From Chrysoporthe austroafricana (lineage: Eukaryota > Ascomycota > Sordariomycetes > Diaporthales > Cryphonectriaceae): 64,000 nucleotides of DNA. Location of the stretch: contig JYIP02000001.1 of assembly GCA_001051155.2 (NCBI GenBank), forward strand, positions 6,014,001 through 6,078,000, given 5' to 3'. The translations under genes were made by a program, and so were the position numbers. Positions 21,885 to 32,876 of the stretch are shown here, one piece after another. The notes beneath the pieces are model-generated. The model saw nothing but the letters and a program-made list of their open reading frames with translations. It did not search any database and was not told where the DNA came from. Each line of letters begins with the position of its first letter. Within the stretch, counting starts at the first letter, position 1.

Positions 21885-22645
21885 ATGTTCACCAAAGCCA
21901 CCACCGCCCTCGCCCTCCTCGCCGTCGGCGCCCTCGCCACCCCCGTCGACAATGCGGCGGTAGGGGCGCGGGCCAGCTGTCCCGGGGTGCACGTCTTCGG
22001 CGCGCGCGAGACGACGGCCAGCCCCGGGTACGGCACCGCGGGGTCCGTAGTCAGCGCCATCGTGGCGGCGCACTCGGGCGCGACGTCGGAGGCCATCTCG
22101 TACCCGGCGTGCGGCGGCCAGTCGTCGTGCGGCGGGGTCAGCTACGCCGACTCCGTGGCCCAGGGCACGAGCGCCGTCGTGGCCGCCGTAAGCAGCTTCG
22201 CGGCGCAGTGCCCGAGCACGGAGCTCGTGCTCGTCGGATACTCCCAGGTTCGTCGTCGTCCCGCTGCACACAAGGTCCCGAGGGGTCCGGACCGGGCTGA
22301 CATTCTGGCGCGTGTGCGCGCGCGCGACAGGGTGCCGAGATCTTCGACGCCGCGCTCTGCGGCGCGTCGGGCGGCGGCGGCTCCATCGACAGCTACAACA
22401 TCAAGGCGGCCATCTTCATGGGCGACCCGCGGTTCAAGGCGGGCGCGCCGTACAACGTCGGCACTTGCACGACGGGCGGCTTCGACCAGCGCTCCGGGTC
22501 CTGCGGCAGCTACAACAGCAGGATCCAGTCGTACTGCGACGCCGCGGACCCGTACTGCTGCAACGGCAACGACGCGGCCACGCACCAGGGCTACGCGAGT
22601 GAGTACGGCGCCCGGGCCGAGGCGTTTGTCAACAGCCAGCTGTGA
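21885..22645 (+). CDS. Secreted acetylxylan esterase / cutinase-fold esterase (CE5)
   Basis: Removes acetyl groups from xylan, or acts on related esters; the cutinase fold covers both activities. Exons are 21885-22247 and 22331-22645 (225 aa). The intron splits the nucleophile elbow, giving GYSQ/G with Ser120. The donor is an unusual GTTCGT. Signal peptide about residues 1-18 (MFTKATTALALLAVGALA). Further CE5 features are CPGVHVFGARET near the N-terminus, a GDPRF segment, the DPYCC motif with Asp194, and His206 in ATHQGYASEYG; the 12-residue Asp-His spacing fits acetylxylan esterases. Six or more Cys suggest disulfides. There is no binding module. The divergent GH11 neighbour supports a role in xylan breakdown. 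Confidence 0.93.
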
Positions 22646-22921
22646 GCGGGCGAGGAGGAGGAGGGCCGGGAGGGGGTGGCAGAAAAGACGGCGAGGGACC
22701 TAATGGGAGAGAGAGAGAGAGAGGAAGGGGAGAGGAACTAGGGATGGATCCATAGACGAGTGAGAGCTATTACCAAACCTGAAGTCCTCTCCGGACCGGT
22801 TCCGAGAAGCCAGGGGACCCATCGTCCCGCGCGCGTGTGTGTTGAGGTCGAGGCCAGGGCGCCGCCGGATGTGACACCACCCAGGAGGGCCACGCAGGGT
22901 TGAGGAAAAAGAGGAGAAAGG

Positions 22922-22952
<31 letters not shown>

Positions 22953-23063
22953 GGGGAGCGGGCCCCAAACAAAGCCCCCCGGGGGGGGGGACAAACGGAC
23001 GCGCCCCCGGGGGGGGGGGAGGGGGGANAGAAGAGAAAGCGAAAAAAAAAAAAAAAAAAAAAA
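22922..23063. repeat. Homopolymer A and G/C tracts flanking an ambiguous base
   Basis: A run at 22922-22951, G and C runs at about 22973-23027, an N at 23028, then an A run at 23042-23063. The pattern looks like poor-quality read ends or a forced contig join rather than native sequence. Confidence 0.7.
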
Positions 23064-23875
23064 GAGAATCGGACACGGGCCCGCAGACTGACGGCCTGTG
23101 TGTGGTTTCAAATCCCAGCGGCCCCGGTGGTCTGTGAGGCTGATGATGTCTTCGCCCGGCGGCGGCACCTGTGGCTGGGCCCACAGGCAAACCCCACCCG
23201 CAGCATCAGCCAGGATTTGACGCGGTAGAAGCGGTCGCGCGATGGATTGAGAATAATGGGACGCGGCCCCATAGGAGAGCGCTCCATGTTTCCAGTCCTG
23301 AGGCGAAGTAGCGCAGACGCGCGACCATAAATAAAAACACATGTGAAGAGCGGTGATGGGCCCCCCACATTGGGCCACCCACCCACCCGCCCACCCATCC
23401 ACCAGCCTGGATCCGGGCTGCTGCTGCGCGGTGGGGTGCTTTTCGGGTGGCTGGGAAAAAAAGTGTACGGCGGCAGCGTGTGGACAGCCCAACGGCGGGA
23501 TCGTCAACAGGACGCGTCAAGCCCGACGCCTCGGCTGGGCCTGCTGGAACGATGGACCCCTATGAGATCATATTTTCCAGAAGGATTCAGGGCAGAGGAC
23601 GCAAGGTGATCAGCGCGCTGGAGGGTGACGATGCTGTCGCGAGGCCGGCCGGCCCGGAGAAGGGCATCACCAGCAGCCAGCCAGCCAGACCGACGGACAG
23701 ACTCGCAGGCCGACAGTCAGCCGGACGGACAGAGGCAGGGGGCCTCAGGTGGCAGCGGAAGAGGAGCACGATGAGGTCAGGGCCAGGGAGGCTCGCAGCA
23801 GGCCGGGTCGGCGCCGCGAGGATCGAGGATCGAGGGGCAGATCAATCAATCAATTGCTGTAGCTAGCTAACGACC

Positions 23876-23904
23876 GCCAGCCAACCAGCCAGCCAGCCAG
23901 CCAG
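23876..23904. repeat. CCAG microsatellite
   Basis: About six GCCA/CCAG units in direct order, one of them imperfect (CCAACCAG). Confidence 0.75.
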
Positions 23905-24041
23905 TGGCCGCGGTATGGGTCCCCCCAACCGCAGGAACAGGACAGCGTGGGGTACTTACGTGCCTGCGTACATATCTGCTCAATACTGAGCAAGTAGGGA
24001 CAAGCCCATGGACATGGACTCGGGTGCTGGGCCCCACCTGG

Positions 24042-24074
24042 CTGGGCGTGCTGGGCGTGCTGGGCGTGCTGGGC
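24042..24074. repeat. CTGGGCGTG 9-nt tandem repeat
   Basis: Three full and one partial copy of CTGGGCGTG in direct tandem order. Confidence 0.8.
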
Positions 24075-25103
24075 ACTCGCACCCGCGGTCCCAGCATGTA
24101 CCATGTCATGTACGTCTGTACATTCTCAGGTAGCGTGGCACCCAGCAGGAGCCTCGCCGCGCTGTCGCTGGTGCTGGTTGGAGCTGGCGGGTGCTGGCGA
24201 TAGGGCGCTGATAACTGACCATCACCGGGGCAACGGGCGGCCACATGGCGGGTGAGATAACCTGCTTGCACCTCGCCCACCCGGGCATACTTAGTAATTA
24301 CACAGCTACCTAGTACTGGGTAGGCACCTCGGCTGCCTGAGCCGAGCTGCCCTTCAGGCCAGGGTCCCCCCCCAAGGCACCCACCCCCCCAGGGTGCTGG
24401 GTGCTGTACTGGGCCAGTACTGGCTGCTGGCCGGCGCAGGACCCACTGGCCACTGGGGCCCTCGCCTCGCCAGCCCGCTGCCCGCCCTGGCAGCCTGGTA
24501 CTGTACCATATTTCAGTAGTTGCAGCAGTGGTGGGTAGCGCCTGGGGGAGCCGAGCCTGGGACCTGGCGCGCCGTGAAGCTGATCAGTGCATCCGTGCCT
24601 GGGCTTCCTCCACATTTCGTCCTGTTGCGTCTGACCCAATCTGTATATCCCCGTCCCGCTGCATCCTCTGCATCCTCCCACTCACGCATACATCCATCGC
24701 CTCTATCCACCCTCACCACCACCGCCGGCTGCCCGCTGACGACAACGACAGCAGCAGCTCGTGCTCTCCCCCCCTCCGCCTGCCGGCCCTGCACCAGACA
24801 GACATCAGGCCTGCACCCTCACCTGCGCCCCCCTCACCACGACGGCGGCAATGGCATGACAGGACCACCCGGCAAGGCAAGGCAGCATTGGCACGAGGCG
24901 TTACCGACAGCACCGGCTTACTCATGAATTGCATCACATCCCGCTCTGTTTACTGTCGTTCCCACAGCAATTGACTGGCCACCCCCTCCCCTCACTAATA
25001 CTACCACTACTACTACCACCACCACCATTATCACCATTCCTCCTTCTCCTCCTCCTCCTCCCCTTCCCCCAGGGCTAGCCACCCAGCCAGCCAGCTAGCC
25101 AAC

Positions 25104-27871
25104 ATGGCGGCGATCCATAAGTCCCCCTTCAATTTCTCCGAGACCCGGCAGCAGTTCGAGCAGCAGAACAAGCCAACTGGTGGTCTGAGGTCCTTTATCC
25201 ACAGGAGGAACAACTCGGATGGCGGCAGCCTCCCCTCGTCCTTCTCCCCCCCAAGGCCAACCTCCACCACTGCTGTCGTCACCTCCACTACCACAACCAC
25301 TGCCACTACCACCACCACCACCATTCCTGCCTCCACCCCCTCCTCACCGCCCGCTGCCGCCGCCGCCGCCCAGACGGGACAGCAGTGCCAGCAGGAAGAC
25401 GAGGGCGCCGCCACCAGCCGTCGGCCCGTCAGCATGGCCTGCCCCAAGCTGCAGATCGAGACCCAGGCCCTGGGCCAGTGGCAGCAGACCGGTCCTGTCG
25501 CCATCGACAGCCCCCGCTCCCCGACCAAGGCCCTGCGCGACGATGCCGACACCCGCAGCGTCGACGGCCCCAGGGCCCCCCACAGGCACAGCCTGACCAC
25601 CTTCTCTGCCCGGTTCTCCAGGGACAGGCCCGCTGCCGAGAACCTGCCCGACAAGACGGCCAAGGCCAGGTCCTCGACCAACCTGAAGGGCCTGCTGCTC
25701 GCCCGTCCCAAGTCCGACAAGAGCCTGGACCTCGCCATCGAGAAGGACGGGAAGAACAAGGAGAACAGGAGGCCGTCCGACCCCAAGTCGCCCGCCATCA
25801 CCCCCATCTACGCACAGTTCTGCAGGGGCGCCCTGAGCGGCGCCGCCTCCGTCCCCAACTCGCCCTACGACATGCCTGCCGACCCCTTCACCCAGGCGAG
25901 CCTGCTCAACCTCAACGGCTCGTTCCGCCCGGCCGCGCCATCCGGCGGCGCCGGCGGCCCCAGGCAGAGGCCCAAGTCCTTCCAGCCGGGGCACGCCCCC
26001 AAGCCTGACACCGCCAGGGCGGACCAGCAGCAGAAGGACACCCGCGGGCGGCACCTCAAGGCCGACGAGCCTCCCGAGGGCCAGCGGTCGTCTACGTGGG
26101 CCAAGACCCGCTCCGGGTCGCGCGCCAGGGTCATGTCCGCCCTCTCCAACCTGGGTGGCGGCCAGAAGTCCAAGTCCGCCTCGCCCACCCCCGAGCCCGA
26201 GCCGAGCGAGCCCCAGATCGACCCCAAGGATGTCGACAAGCACCTGGAGGCCATGCTGGACCGGCGGAACATCCCGGAGAACCAGAGGTACAAGATGCGC
26301 AACCTGAACAGCACCATCAAGATGGAGTTCATCCGCCAGGACTGGGCCGAGGCCGACGCCAAGAGGCTGGGCCGCCGGCCCACCAACGACAGCGACGACT
26401 CCGCCGTGGTCATCGGCAAGGACTCGGTGCGCGACGCCGGCGAGAAGAAGCACACCCGCGGCAGGAGCTTCACCCTCTCGCGGAACAGCTGGAAGATCGG
26501 CGCCTCGCCCTCCAAGGGCAAGAAGAAGGAGACGTCGGCCAAGGGCCACAGCAGGAACAAGTCCACCGACAGCGTCGTCATGGACAGGCCCCACTCGGCC
26601 GGGTCGCACGCCGGCAGCGGCATCATAGCCAAGGTCACGGGCCAGCAGCCGTCGGACTTTGTCAACTACCTGCGCAAGGTCCAGAAGCCCGAGGCCGTCG
26701 AGGTCGGCAAGCTCCACAAGCTGCGGCTCCTGCTCCGCAACGAGCGCGTCGCGTGGACCGAGGATTTCATCAGGCAGGGCGGCATGAAGGAGATCGTCGG
26801 CCTCCTGCGGCGGATTATGGATGTGGAGTGGAGGTGAGTCTGTCCAGATGCACTACTGATAACCTGCCGAGCCTGACGCCTTGCTACAGGGAGGAGCACG
26901 AGGATGCGCTCCTGCACGAGGACCTGCTCTGCCTCAAGGCCCTGTGCACGACCGCCCTGGCCCTGCAGTACCTGCACGAGATCCAGGCGACGCTCCTCCC
27001 GGCTCTAATCCATCTGATTTTCGATCCCGAGAGGAAGGGCCCAAGCGAGTTCACGACACGGAACATCATCACCTCGGTGCTTCTCACCTATATCCAGAGC
27101 AGCACGGACGAGGAGCGCGTGACCAGGGCCCAGACTGTCCTCTCCTACCTCCGCGACCCGGCGCCGAAGGAGGAAGAGCGGCCGGTGGAATTCGTCCTGG
27201 AGATGAGGCGGGAGCGGCCCTACCGCGTCTGGAACAAGGAGGTGACCAGCGTCACCAAAGAGGTCTTCTGGATCTTCCTCCACCACCTCAATGTCATCGC
27301 CTTGCCTGCAGGGCGTGACAAGTCCTCCGAGGACATCCGGAAGACGGCGACCAACGACACGTCGACGTCACGCCTCAGCGACCGCGCGGCTGCCAGCCCA
27401 TCGGCCGACGACAAGTATGCGTACATGCACCGACACTTCCCGCAGGAGCGCCCTCCCGTCCCCGCCGCTCCATACGTCGGTGGCGTCGAGTGGGATGCGA
27501 CCAACTACCTCGCCTCGCACCTGGACCTGCTGAACGCCATCGTCGCCTGCACGCCCTCGCAGACTGAGCGGAACGCGCTCCGCGAACAGTTCCGCATCTC
27601 GGGCTGGGAACGCTGTCTGGGCGGCAGCCTGAGGCTCTGCAAGGAGAAGTTCTATCCGGGCGTGCACGACGCGCTGCGCACGTGGGTGGCTGCGGCTGTA
27701 GACGACGGTTGGAACGTCCGGGATGTGCGGTTTGGTCCGCCGCAGGAGTCTCGAAGCGCGTCGCCCAAGAAGCCGGTTCCCGGCGCGCCGGCGAAGAAGG
27801 AGCCGCCTCCGCGGCTGGAGATGCCCAAGTTGGATTTTGTCCTGGATGGGCCCCTGTCCGCTGCTCCGTAG
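25104..27871 (+). CDS. GBD/FH3 (diaphanous-type) domain protein, formin N-terminus-like
   Basis: Exons are 25104-26833 and 26890-27871 (903 aa to the first stop); the intron joins VEW-R-EEHEDALLHEDLL. The first 350 residues are low complexity (Thr, Pro and Ser runs) apart from the N-terminal block KSPFNFSETRQQFEQQNK. From about 370 (DVDKHLEAMLDRRNIPENQR) the protein reads as a Rho-GTPase-binding GBD followed by an Armadillo-like FH3 region (FIRQGGMKEIVGLLRRI, ALQYLHEIQATLLPALIHLI). There is no FH1 proline region or FH2 actin-nucleating domain, so this is a stand-alone GBD/FH3 protein, perhaps a Rho effector or regulator in polarity. The TAG at 27869-27871 seems premature; see the tail feature. 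Confidence 0.78.
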
Positions 27872-27999
27872 TGGGAGGACGAGAAGTGGACGAGGCTGTT
27901 TGACAGTCTGAGGAGGCAGATGGCGTTCAGGAACACGACGACGGCCTGGAGTTCCGCGAGACGCCGCTGCCAGTGACCCAGGGAGTCGGGCATGACTGA
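27872..27999 (+). pseudogene. Apparent disrupted C-terminal tail of the GBD/FH3 gene
   Basis: Directly after the TAG the same frame continues with protein-like sequence (WEDEKWTRLFDSLRRQMAF, 27872-27928). The other frame then takes over at 27931 (EHDDGLEFRETPLPVTQG) and runs to a TGA at 27997-27999. One base missing near 27929-27930 and one nonsense base would explain it. The sequence-quality problem 120 bases downstream makes sequencing error likely; a real truncated allele is the alternative. Confidence 0.55.
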
Positions 28000-28788
28000 C
28001 TCGTCGCTGGCAAGGATCATCAGCATGAGCCGAGATCAAGCCCGTACATACATGATCACTTTTGGCTCGAGGAGTTCGGAAAGGGGGAAAATAAGCGCGA
28101 CAAGACTTGCATAAAGCCTTTTTTTTTTTTTTTTTTTTTTANCCCGATAAAAACATGTTCTTTTTGGTCGCGAGGGTTGGGAAAGGGGGAAAAAAAAGGG
28201 CAAAAAATTTTCGAAAAGCCTTTTTTTTTTTTTTTTTTTTTTTAACTTTTATTATTTGTTTTATCTGATTTCCAGGGAGCCTGATGAACAGCTGGCGCAG
28301 GACATGGCAGGGGAAAGGACCGGGGTTTCGAGTATTTCTGCTTTCGGGTTCCTGTTCTGCGGCACCTTAACGGATACATATATGCTCACTTCTCCGGCTA
28401 CCATCATCATCAATCGCAGGAGTCATAGCACAATTGCATGGAAGTCGGTCATTTTTCACCTGCTTCTCGGCAGGTTCAGGGAAACGGCACTACGGCACTA
28501 CAAAGGACACATGGAGGGCTGGCTGCCGTTGTTAGCTTCAACGTCACGTTGGTGCCGAGGTAGATAGGCAGAGGAGGCTCTTGTGTTCACAGCAGCTGCT
28601 CATGACGATTATGTGTAACGAATAAATGAATGTTTCATACTTGCAATGTCTTCCCCCTCGCGCCTAGTGATGATACTGTATGTAGTCTGGGGCGGGCTCT
28701 GAAAACGACTCAAAGTAAGCCAAGGCAGCGCAACAACATCAAAGGCTCACGTCTCGCAATGATGCTTGCATCTCTACCACCCTCGTTC
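28000..28788. other. Convergent intergenic region with suspect homopolymers
   Basis: Lies between two convergent genes and has no supportable gene. It contains the T runs and N listed separately. A 103-codon open frame at 28256-28567 shows no family signature. Confidence 0.5.
28119..28243. repeat. Paired poly-T tracts around an ambiguous base
   Basis: T runs at 28119-28140 and 28221-28243, each preceded by AAGCC (AAAGCC/AAAAGCC), with an N at 28142. The near-duplication of the flank suggests an assembly join across a homopolymer. Confidence 0.65.
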
Positions 28789-30519
28789 TTACTCGATCCC
28801 ATCCAGCCTCGCCCACACCTGTCTATCGACCTCGTTCAGCTCCAGGTCCCAGAATTTTCTAACTCCTCCGCTCGCTGTCTTTCCTTTGTCTCTGGTCCGG
28901 TACACGGAATCGATGACCCTCACGTCTGGAGTGTTTCTCAGCAGCCGCGAAGGCCCGCCCATGCCGATAAATTCCGCATACCCCACGCCTTCAGCCATCT
29001 GCCCCCTCCCACCGTAGAAACGCCAGTAGTTTGCCTCCAGGGCCTTGCGGACACGCAGCGAACACTTGCCACCGCCTTCGGCGGTCCGGAACGCCTGGAA
29101 CCCGACAAGTGACGACAAGACGACAGCGTCCTGGACCCTCGCCAGGCCGCCCTGCGAGAGCGCCGTGAACCCCAGGTTCAGGAACCGCAGGGACGGGTTA
29201 ACGACCATCGCGCAGATGGTCCCGACCGCGGCGTCGTCTATGTAGTTGAACCGCTGGCCCAGGTCGATGGTGCTGGAGCGGGCCGCGAGATCCAGGTGGC
29301 GGATCTGCGGGTGGCGCGCCAGCGCGTGGCAGATGGCCGCCACGCCGCGGCCTGTCAGCCCGCACGAGGCGACGCTAACGACCTCGAGGGTGGTGTTCGG
29401 GCCCAGGCCGGCGGCGAGGGCCTCCGCGCCAGCGTCGCCCAGCGGATTACCAGACATCATAAGGTACTTAAGCATGCAGTGCGGGGAGGTGAGGAAGTTG
29501 GCGATCGCCGCGCACCCGGCCACGCCCGCCCCGTCGCTGTTAATGTAGATGGCCTCGAGGGTGTTGGGCGTGGCCGCGAGGCCGTCGAACAGCTCCGCGA
29601 TGCCGGCGTCGCCGAGCTCGCAGGTCTCGACGTCCAGCACGCGCAGGCCCGCGGCGGACCCGAGCACGCCGAGGAGGTCGCCGACGCAGGTCGGGCCCAG
29701 GGGGTTCCTCTTCAGCCAGAGACCCTCCAGGACCTCGCTCCCGCGCAGGGCCTGCGCCAGCTCATGGAACCCGGCGGGCTTGATGTGGTTGCCAGCAAGG
29801 TACCAGGTCCTCATCCGCTCGGGGTGGTCCCGCACGAACCGCGCGATGCGCCGCGCGCCGTGGTTGGTGATGACGTTGTTGCCCAGCAGGAAGTGCTGGA
29901 TGTGCGTGTTGCTCTCCAGCGAGTCCATGAGCGCGTCGATGTGGTCGGGCCCCACGACCATCTTGCAGAGGTCGAGGCGCCCGTCCTCGTACACGACGCC
30001 GCGCTTGAACTCCAGCAGCCGCGTCCCGTGGCCCGGCTCCTCGCCGAGGGTGACCCCCAGCGACGGCGGGATCGACGACGGGTCGGGCATGTTCAGGAGA
30101 GCCTCGACCTGCCCACCCTCGTCGCTCTTCAGGAACGCGAAGCAGTCCTCAAACTCCTCCCGCGCACCGACCGTCACCGGCATGGGCAACGACCTGGGGA
30201 GGTCGACGGGGTCACTAGAGGGGTCCCAGGGCCCGTAGTCCATGCCCTGCCGGCCCTTCCGCAGCTTCTCCTTCTCGAGCTCTTGGAGCTTTGCGGCCCG
30301 GTAGGCGGCCGAGGCGCGCTTGCGCTGCTCCTCGTAGTGGATGATGGCCTTCTCCGGGCTGTAGTCCGGGAACATGATGTTGGCAACCCGCTGGGCTTTT
30401 TCGCGCTGGGAGTGAGGGCGGCGCCTGGGTAGGTCGAGGATGGCGACGGGGACACTGCAGTAGTCGGACTCTCGGGCTTTTCGCAAGAGCGAGGCGCAAG
30501 TTTGGATGTTCATATTCAT
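28789..30519 (-). CDS. Leucine-rich repeat (ribonuclease-inhibitor-like) protein
   Basis: Intronless, 576 aa from the ATG at 30519; the frame stays open upstream, but the next upstream part lies in the likely promoter. An alternative ATG is six bases downstream. No signal peptide. A basic helical region (about 75-110, EKEKLRKGRQ) precedes RNI-type repeats of about 28 residues from about 190 to 450, e.g. LRVLDVETCELGDAGIAEL, LKYLMMSGNPLGDAGAEAL and LEVVSVASCGLTGRGVAAI. Such repeats form a curved protein-binding surface. The C-terminal 130 residues are non-repeat. Specific function unknown; no NACHT, F-box or RanGAP catalytic signature was seen. Codon use is GC-rich like the genes to the left. 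Confidence 0.8.
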   Translation of the reverse strand: MNMNIQTCASLLRKARESDYCSVPVAILDLPRRRPHSQREKAQRVANIMFPDYSPEKAIIHYEEQRKRASAAYRAAKLQELEKEKLRKGRQGMDYGPWDPSSDPVDLPRSLPMPVTVGAREEFEDCFAFLKSDEGGQVEALLNMPDPSSIPPSLGVTLGEEPGHGTRLLEFKRGVVYEDGRLDLCKMVVGPDHIDALMDSLESNTHIQHFLLGNNVITNHGARRIARFVRDHPERMRTWYLAGNHIKPAGFHELAQALRGSEVLEGLWLKRNPLGPTCVGDLLGVLGSAAGLRVLDVETCELGDAGIAELFDGLAATPNTLEAIYINSDGAGVAGCAAIANFLTSPHCMLKYLMMSGNPLGDAGAEALAAGLGPNTTLEVVSVASCGLTGRGVAAICHALARHPQIRHLDLAARSSTIDLGQRFNYIDDAAVGTICAMVVNPSLRFLNLGFTALSQGGLARVQDAVVLSSLVGFQAFRTAEGGGKCSLRVRKALEANYWRFYGGRGQMAEGVGYAEFIGMGGPSRLLRNTPDVRVIDSVYRTRDKGKTASGGVRKFWDLELNEVDRQVWARLDGIE

Positions 30520-31747
30520 GGTGGGTGAGACTAGTCTCGTTGTTCGTCGATGGGTACTGAAGAGATAATTACTGAGGCTTGAGTGCTTGTGTTGAGTGAT
30601 GCGGAGAGGAGAGGAAACACAGATGTAGCAGATATATGTGCCTATATATACGCGTGTGCGGAAGTGCAAACAGAGTCAAAGTATGTTTCAGGTTGTCTGT
30701 CTCTTTACAGTCCAGCTAGAACAAACGCTGGCTGTTTGTCGTTCGCCTGGCAGCAAGGAATTGCTAAGTAATAAAGCCACCGCGTCACGCATTTGTGACA
30801 CGTAATAATACCTCTTCACGCTGTCAGAGAATGGCTGTAATTACTCAGACCGTAGATGCGCACTCCAGTTTAGGCGCACTCGACTGTGGCTTGGCCTTAC
30901 ACCGTATTATCATATAACAGTGTGACTCAAATTGGGGGGCAGGGGTGCACGGCGCAGTTGCGCACAATACAATGGCACACAAAGGCAAGGTTCAATAGAC
31001 ACCTCCGAGTTGAGGAGGAGTTTCTGAAGATTTGCTCCGAGTGCGAATCGAGTTATGTTGCCGGAAATATTACCTAGGTAATGCTAAGGCCAGGTTGTTA
31101 CTAATTTGCTCACTTAATTAGTATTATATGAAGAGCTTCTCAAGTTTCTTGCAAACATAAAAGATGACCCCTGACTAGGACTGCTCTCAAGAGACGATTC
31201 TCTGAAAAAGCCTTTTCTCGTACGAAACTCGTGCTATTTTGTATCAAATTGTTGGATGCGACGATATTCACCACCGATACCTCAACCCCTCAACCCTCAG
31301 TACTTCCTTCGCTGCGCTCGAAGTCCTGCTCGCACTCTTCATAACAGGACTATTTGCCCCCCTCCCCCACCTTTCCCCCTTCTTTGTCCTTTGAACCTGG
31401 AATTCGTTACTGGGTGACCACGTTGCGCAATCGAAATGGAGAGAGAAGGGAAATCATGAGTGGAACTTCTAAGAAGGGTCCCTCCTGTACCTACTGCCCC
31501 TCAACTGCAGCGCTGAACAGGGTCTCTTCGTATGGAATGATGCATGTCGATATACCTTGGGGTGCGGTCCTTACTCTGGTTCAATTCGTCCGGCTTGATC
31601 CTTTCTCCGAAATGTCGCTACATAACTCAACCGTTGAGGCATAGACAAAGACTTGCTTGTCCTAGTCTAAGTATACGTGAGGTATGCTGTGCTAAATTAC
31701 TAGAAAGATGCAGGTCTCTATAGAAAAGTGGCTGCAGTCCTGCGGAA
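30520..31747. other. Intergenic region upstream of the LRR gene
   Basis: A TATATATA sequence at 30643-30650 lies about 125 bases before the LRR gene start and is a plausible TATA element. The rest (to 31747) is less GC-rich than sequence to the left and shows no supportable gene; this is where the accessory region begins. Confidence 0.5.
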
Positions 31748-32876
31748 CTATACATTTGCTTTGTCTCGTCCGCGCTCTATCTGCAACATCCTCGCATAAT
31801 CATCATCCTCGGTCTGCCCTTCGCCACCAACGATATTGTAGTAAGCCGGAATAAGCACAGCGTCGTCGAGCTCCTTGTACTTGCCCTTGGCCACATACAC
31901 AAGCTCGCCGTGTCGCCTCTCGTCGGCCATGAGCAAGGCGCAGGCCTTCGCAACGACCTCGGAAGATTGCGTCTCGATGCCTATGTCGTACATAGACTGC
32001 GGCGGCATTGCGGTACGCGTCCACGACGGTGCCAGGCCGTTGATCCGGACGGGAATACCATTGCGAATAAGTTGTTGGCGCATGGCGCGCATGAAGCCGA
32101 GGACTCCATGTTTTGAGGCACCTGAAGCATCTCCTTTTAGCACATCGGAGGCACCCAAAATAATCGACATCACAAGTGAAAGGTCCAGGCTTACAGTAAT
32201 CGATACCGCCGAAGCGCTGTATACTTGCGATCGAACAGGTAATCACCACGCTGCCCTTACTTCCTGTCCCCGCAGCCTCTTGATTCATCCGCATATAGTA
32301 GACTCCCAACGTGGCCGCATTGATTGCGCCCCGCAGATTGATATCGTACAGCCTCTGGCTTGGTTCCAGAGGATCGCCATTCTCGTCATGCTCGCCGTCG
32401 CTAGACTTCCCGTCTGGACTGGGAAAGTAGTTCGCCACGGTCCCGATCCCAGCGTTGGCGAATACGTGGTCGATGCGACCGTGGCGTTGCTTGGTGGTCT
32501 TGAAGAGGGACAAGAGTCCGGCCCAGGAGGCGACGTCAGTTTCCTGATGCGTGAAAGACGGGCTTGAGATAGGCTCCTTTGGCGGAGAGACGTCCGCCCC
32601 AACCACTCTGGCGCCGAGGGAGAGGAGGAGTTGCACTGTTGCTAGGCCGATGCCCGAGGAGCTACCTGTTGGATAAGTTTAGGCGGGAGATACTATTGTT
32701 GAGTCTGGAAGTAGGCCAAACGAGGAACGTCTGAAGCTGCTGGTGGCGCCAACAACCATTGCTTGAGCAAACGGCTGGGGTTTCAATGATTGTTTCCAGA
32801 GTAACTCACCCGTTACAATTACTACCTTGTCTTTGAGACCAACCAGGTCCTCATCCTGAATGAAAAACTCGCTCAT
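31748..32876 (-). CDS. Short-chain dehydrogenase/reductase
   Basis: NAD(P)-dependent oxidoreductase of the classical SDR type; substrate not predictable. Exons are 32876-32810, 32665-32195 and 32121-31748 (303 aa). The first join restores the TGxxxGIG cofactor motif (Thr22 to Gly29) and the second restores the catalytic Tyr179-x3-Lys183 (YCASK). The cofactor region also has an Asp after beta-2 (GADVS), typical of NAD preference. NAGIG and a Ser in the CSIAS stretch complete the active site. The 144-nt first intron is longer than most here. It belongs to the accessory region and might serve the peptide cluster 12 kb away, but nothing in the sequence ties it there. Confidence 0.9.

Larger units (their letters stand above)
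22646..25103. other. Long intergenic region with low-complexity and suspect sequence
   Basis: 2.4 kb without a supportable gene. It holds a GA run (22707-22723), two long A runs around an N (22922-23063), CCAG repeats (23876-23904) and a CTGGGCGTG repeat (24042-24074). Before 25104 there is a CT- and CAC-rich leader for the next gene. Confidence 0.55.

Noticed and set aside
23098..23125. tRNA T-arm-like sequence (GGTTTCAAATCCC)
   Set aside because: No matching acceptor, D or anticodon arms could be folded around it.
25344..26717. 457-codon minus-strand open frame in the GBD/FH3 gene
   Set aside because: Composition shadow of the plus-strand gene; Leu/Gly/Val-rich without motifs.
29296..30432. 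378-codon plus-strand open frame over the LRR gene
   Set aside because: Antisense shadow; repeats mirror the LRR codons.
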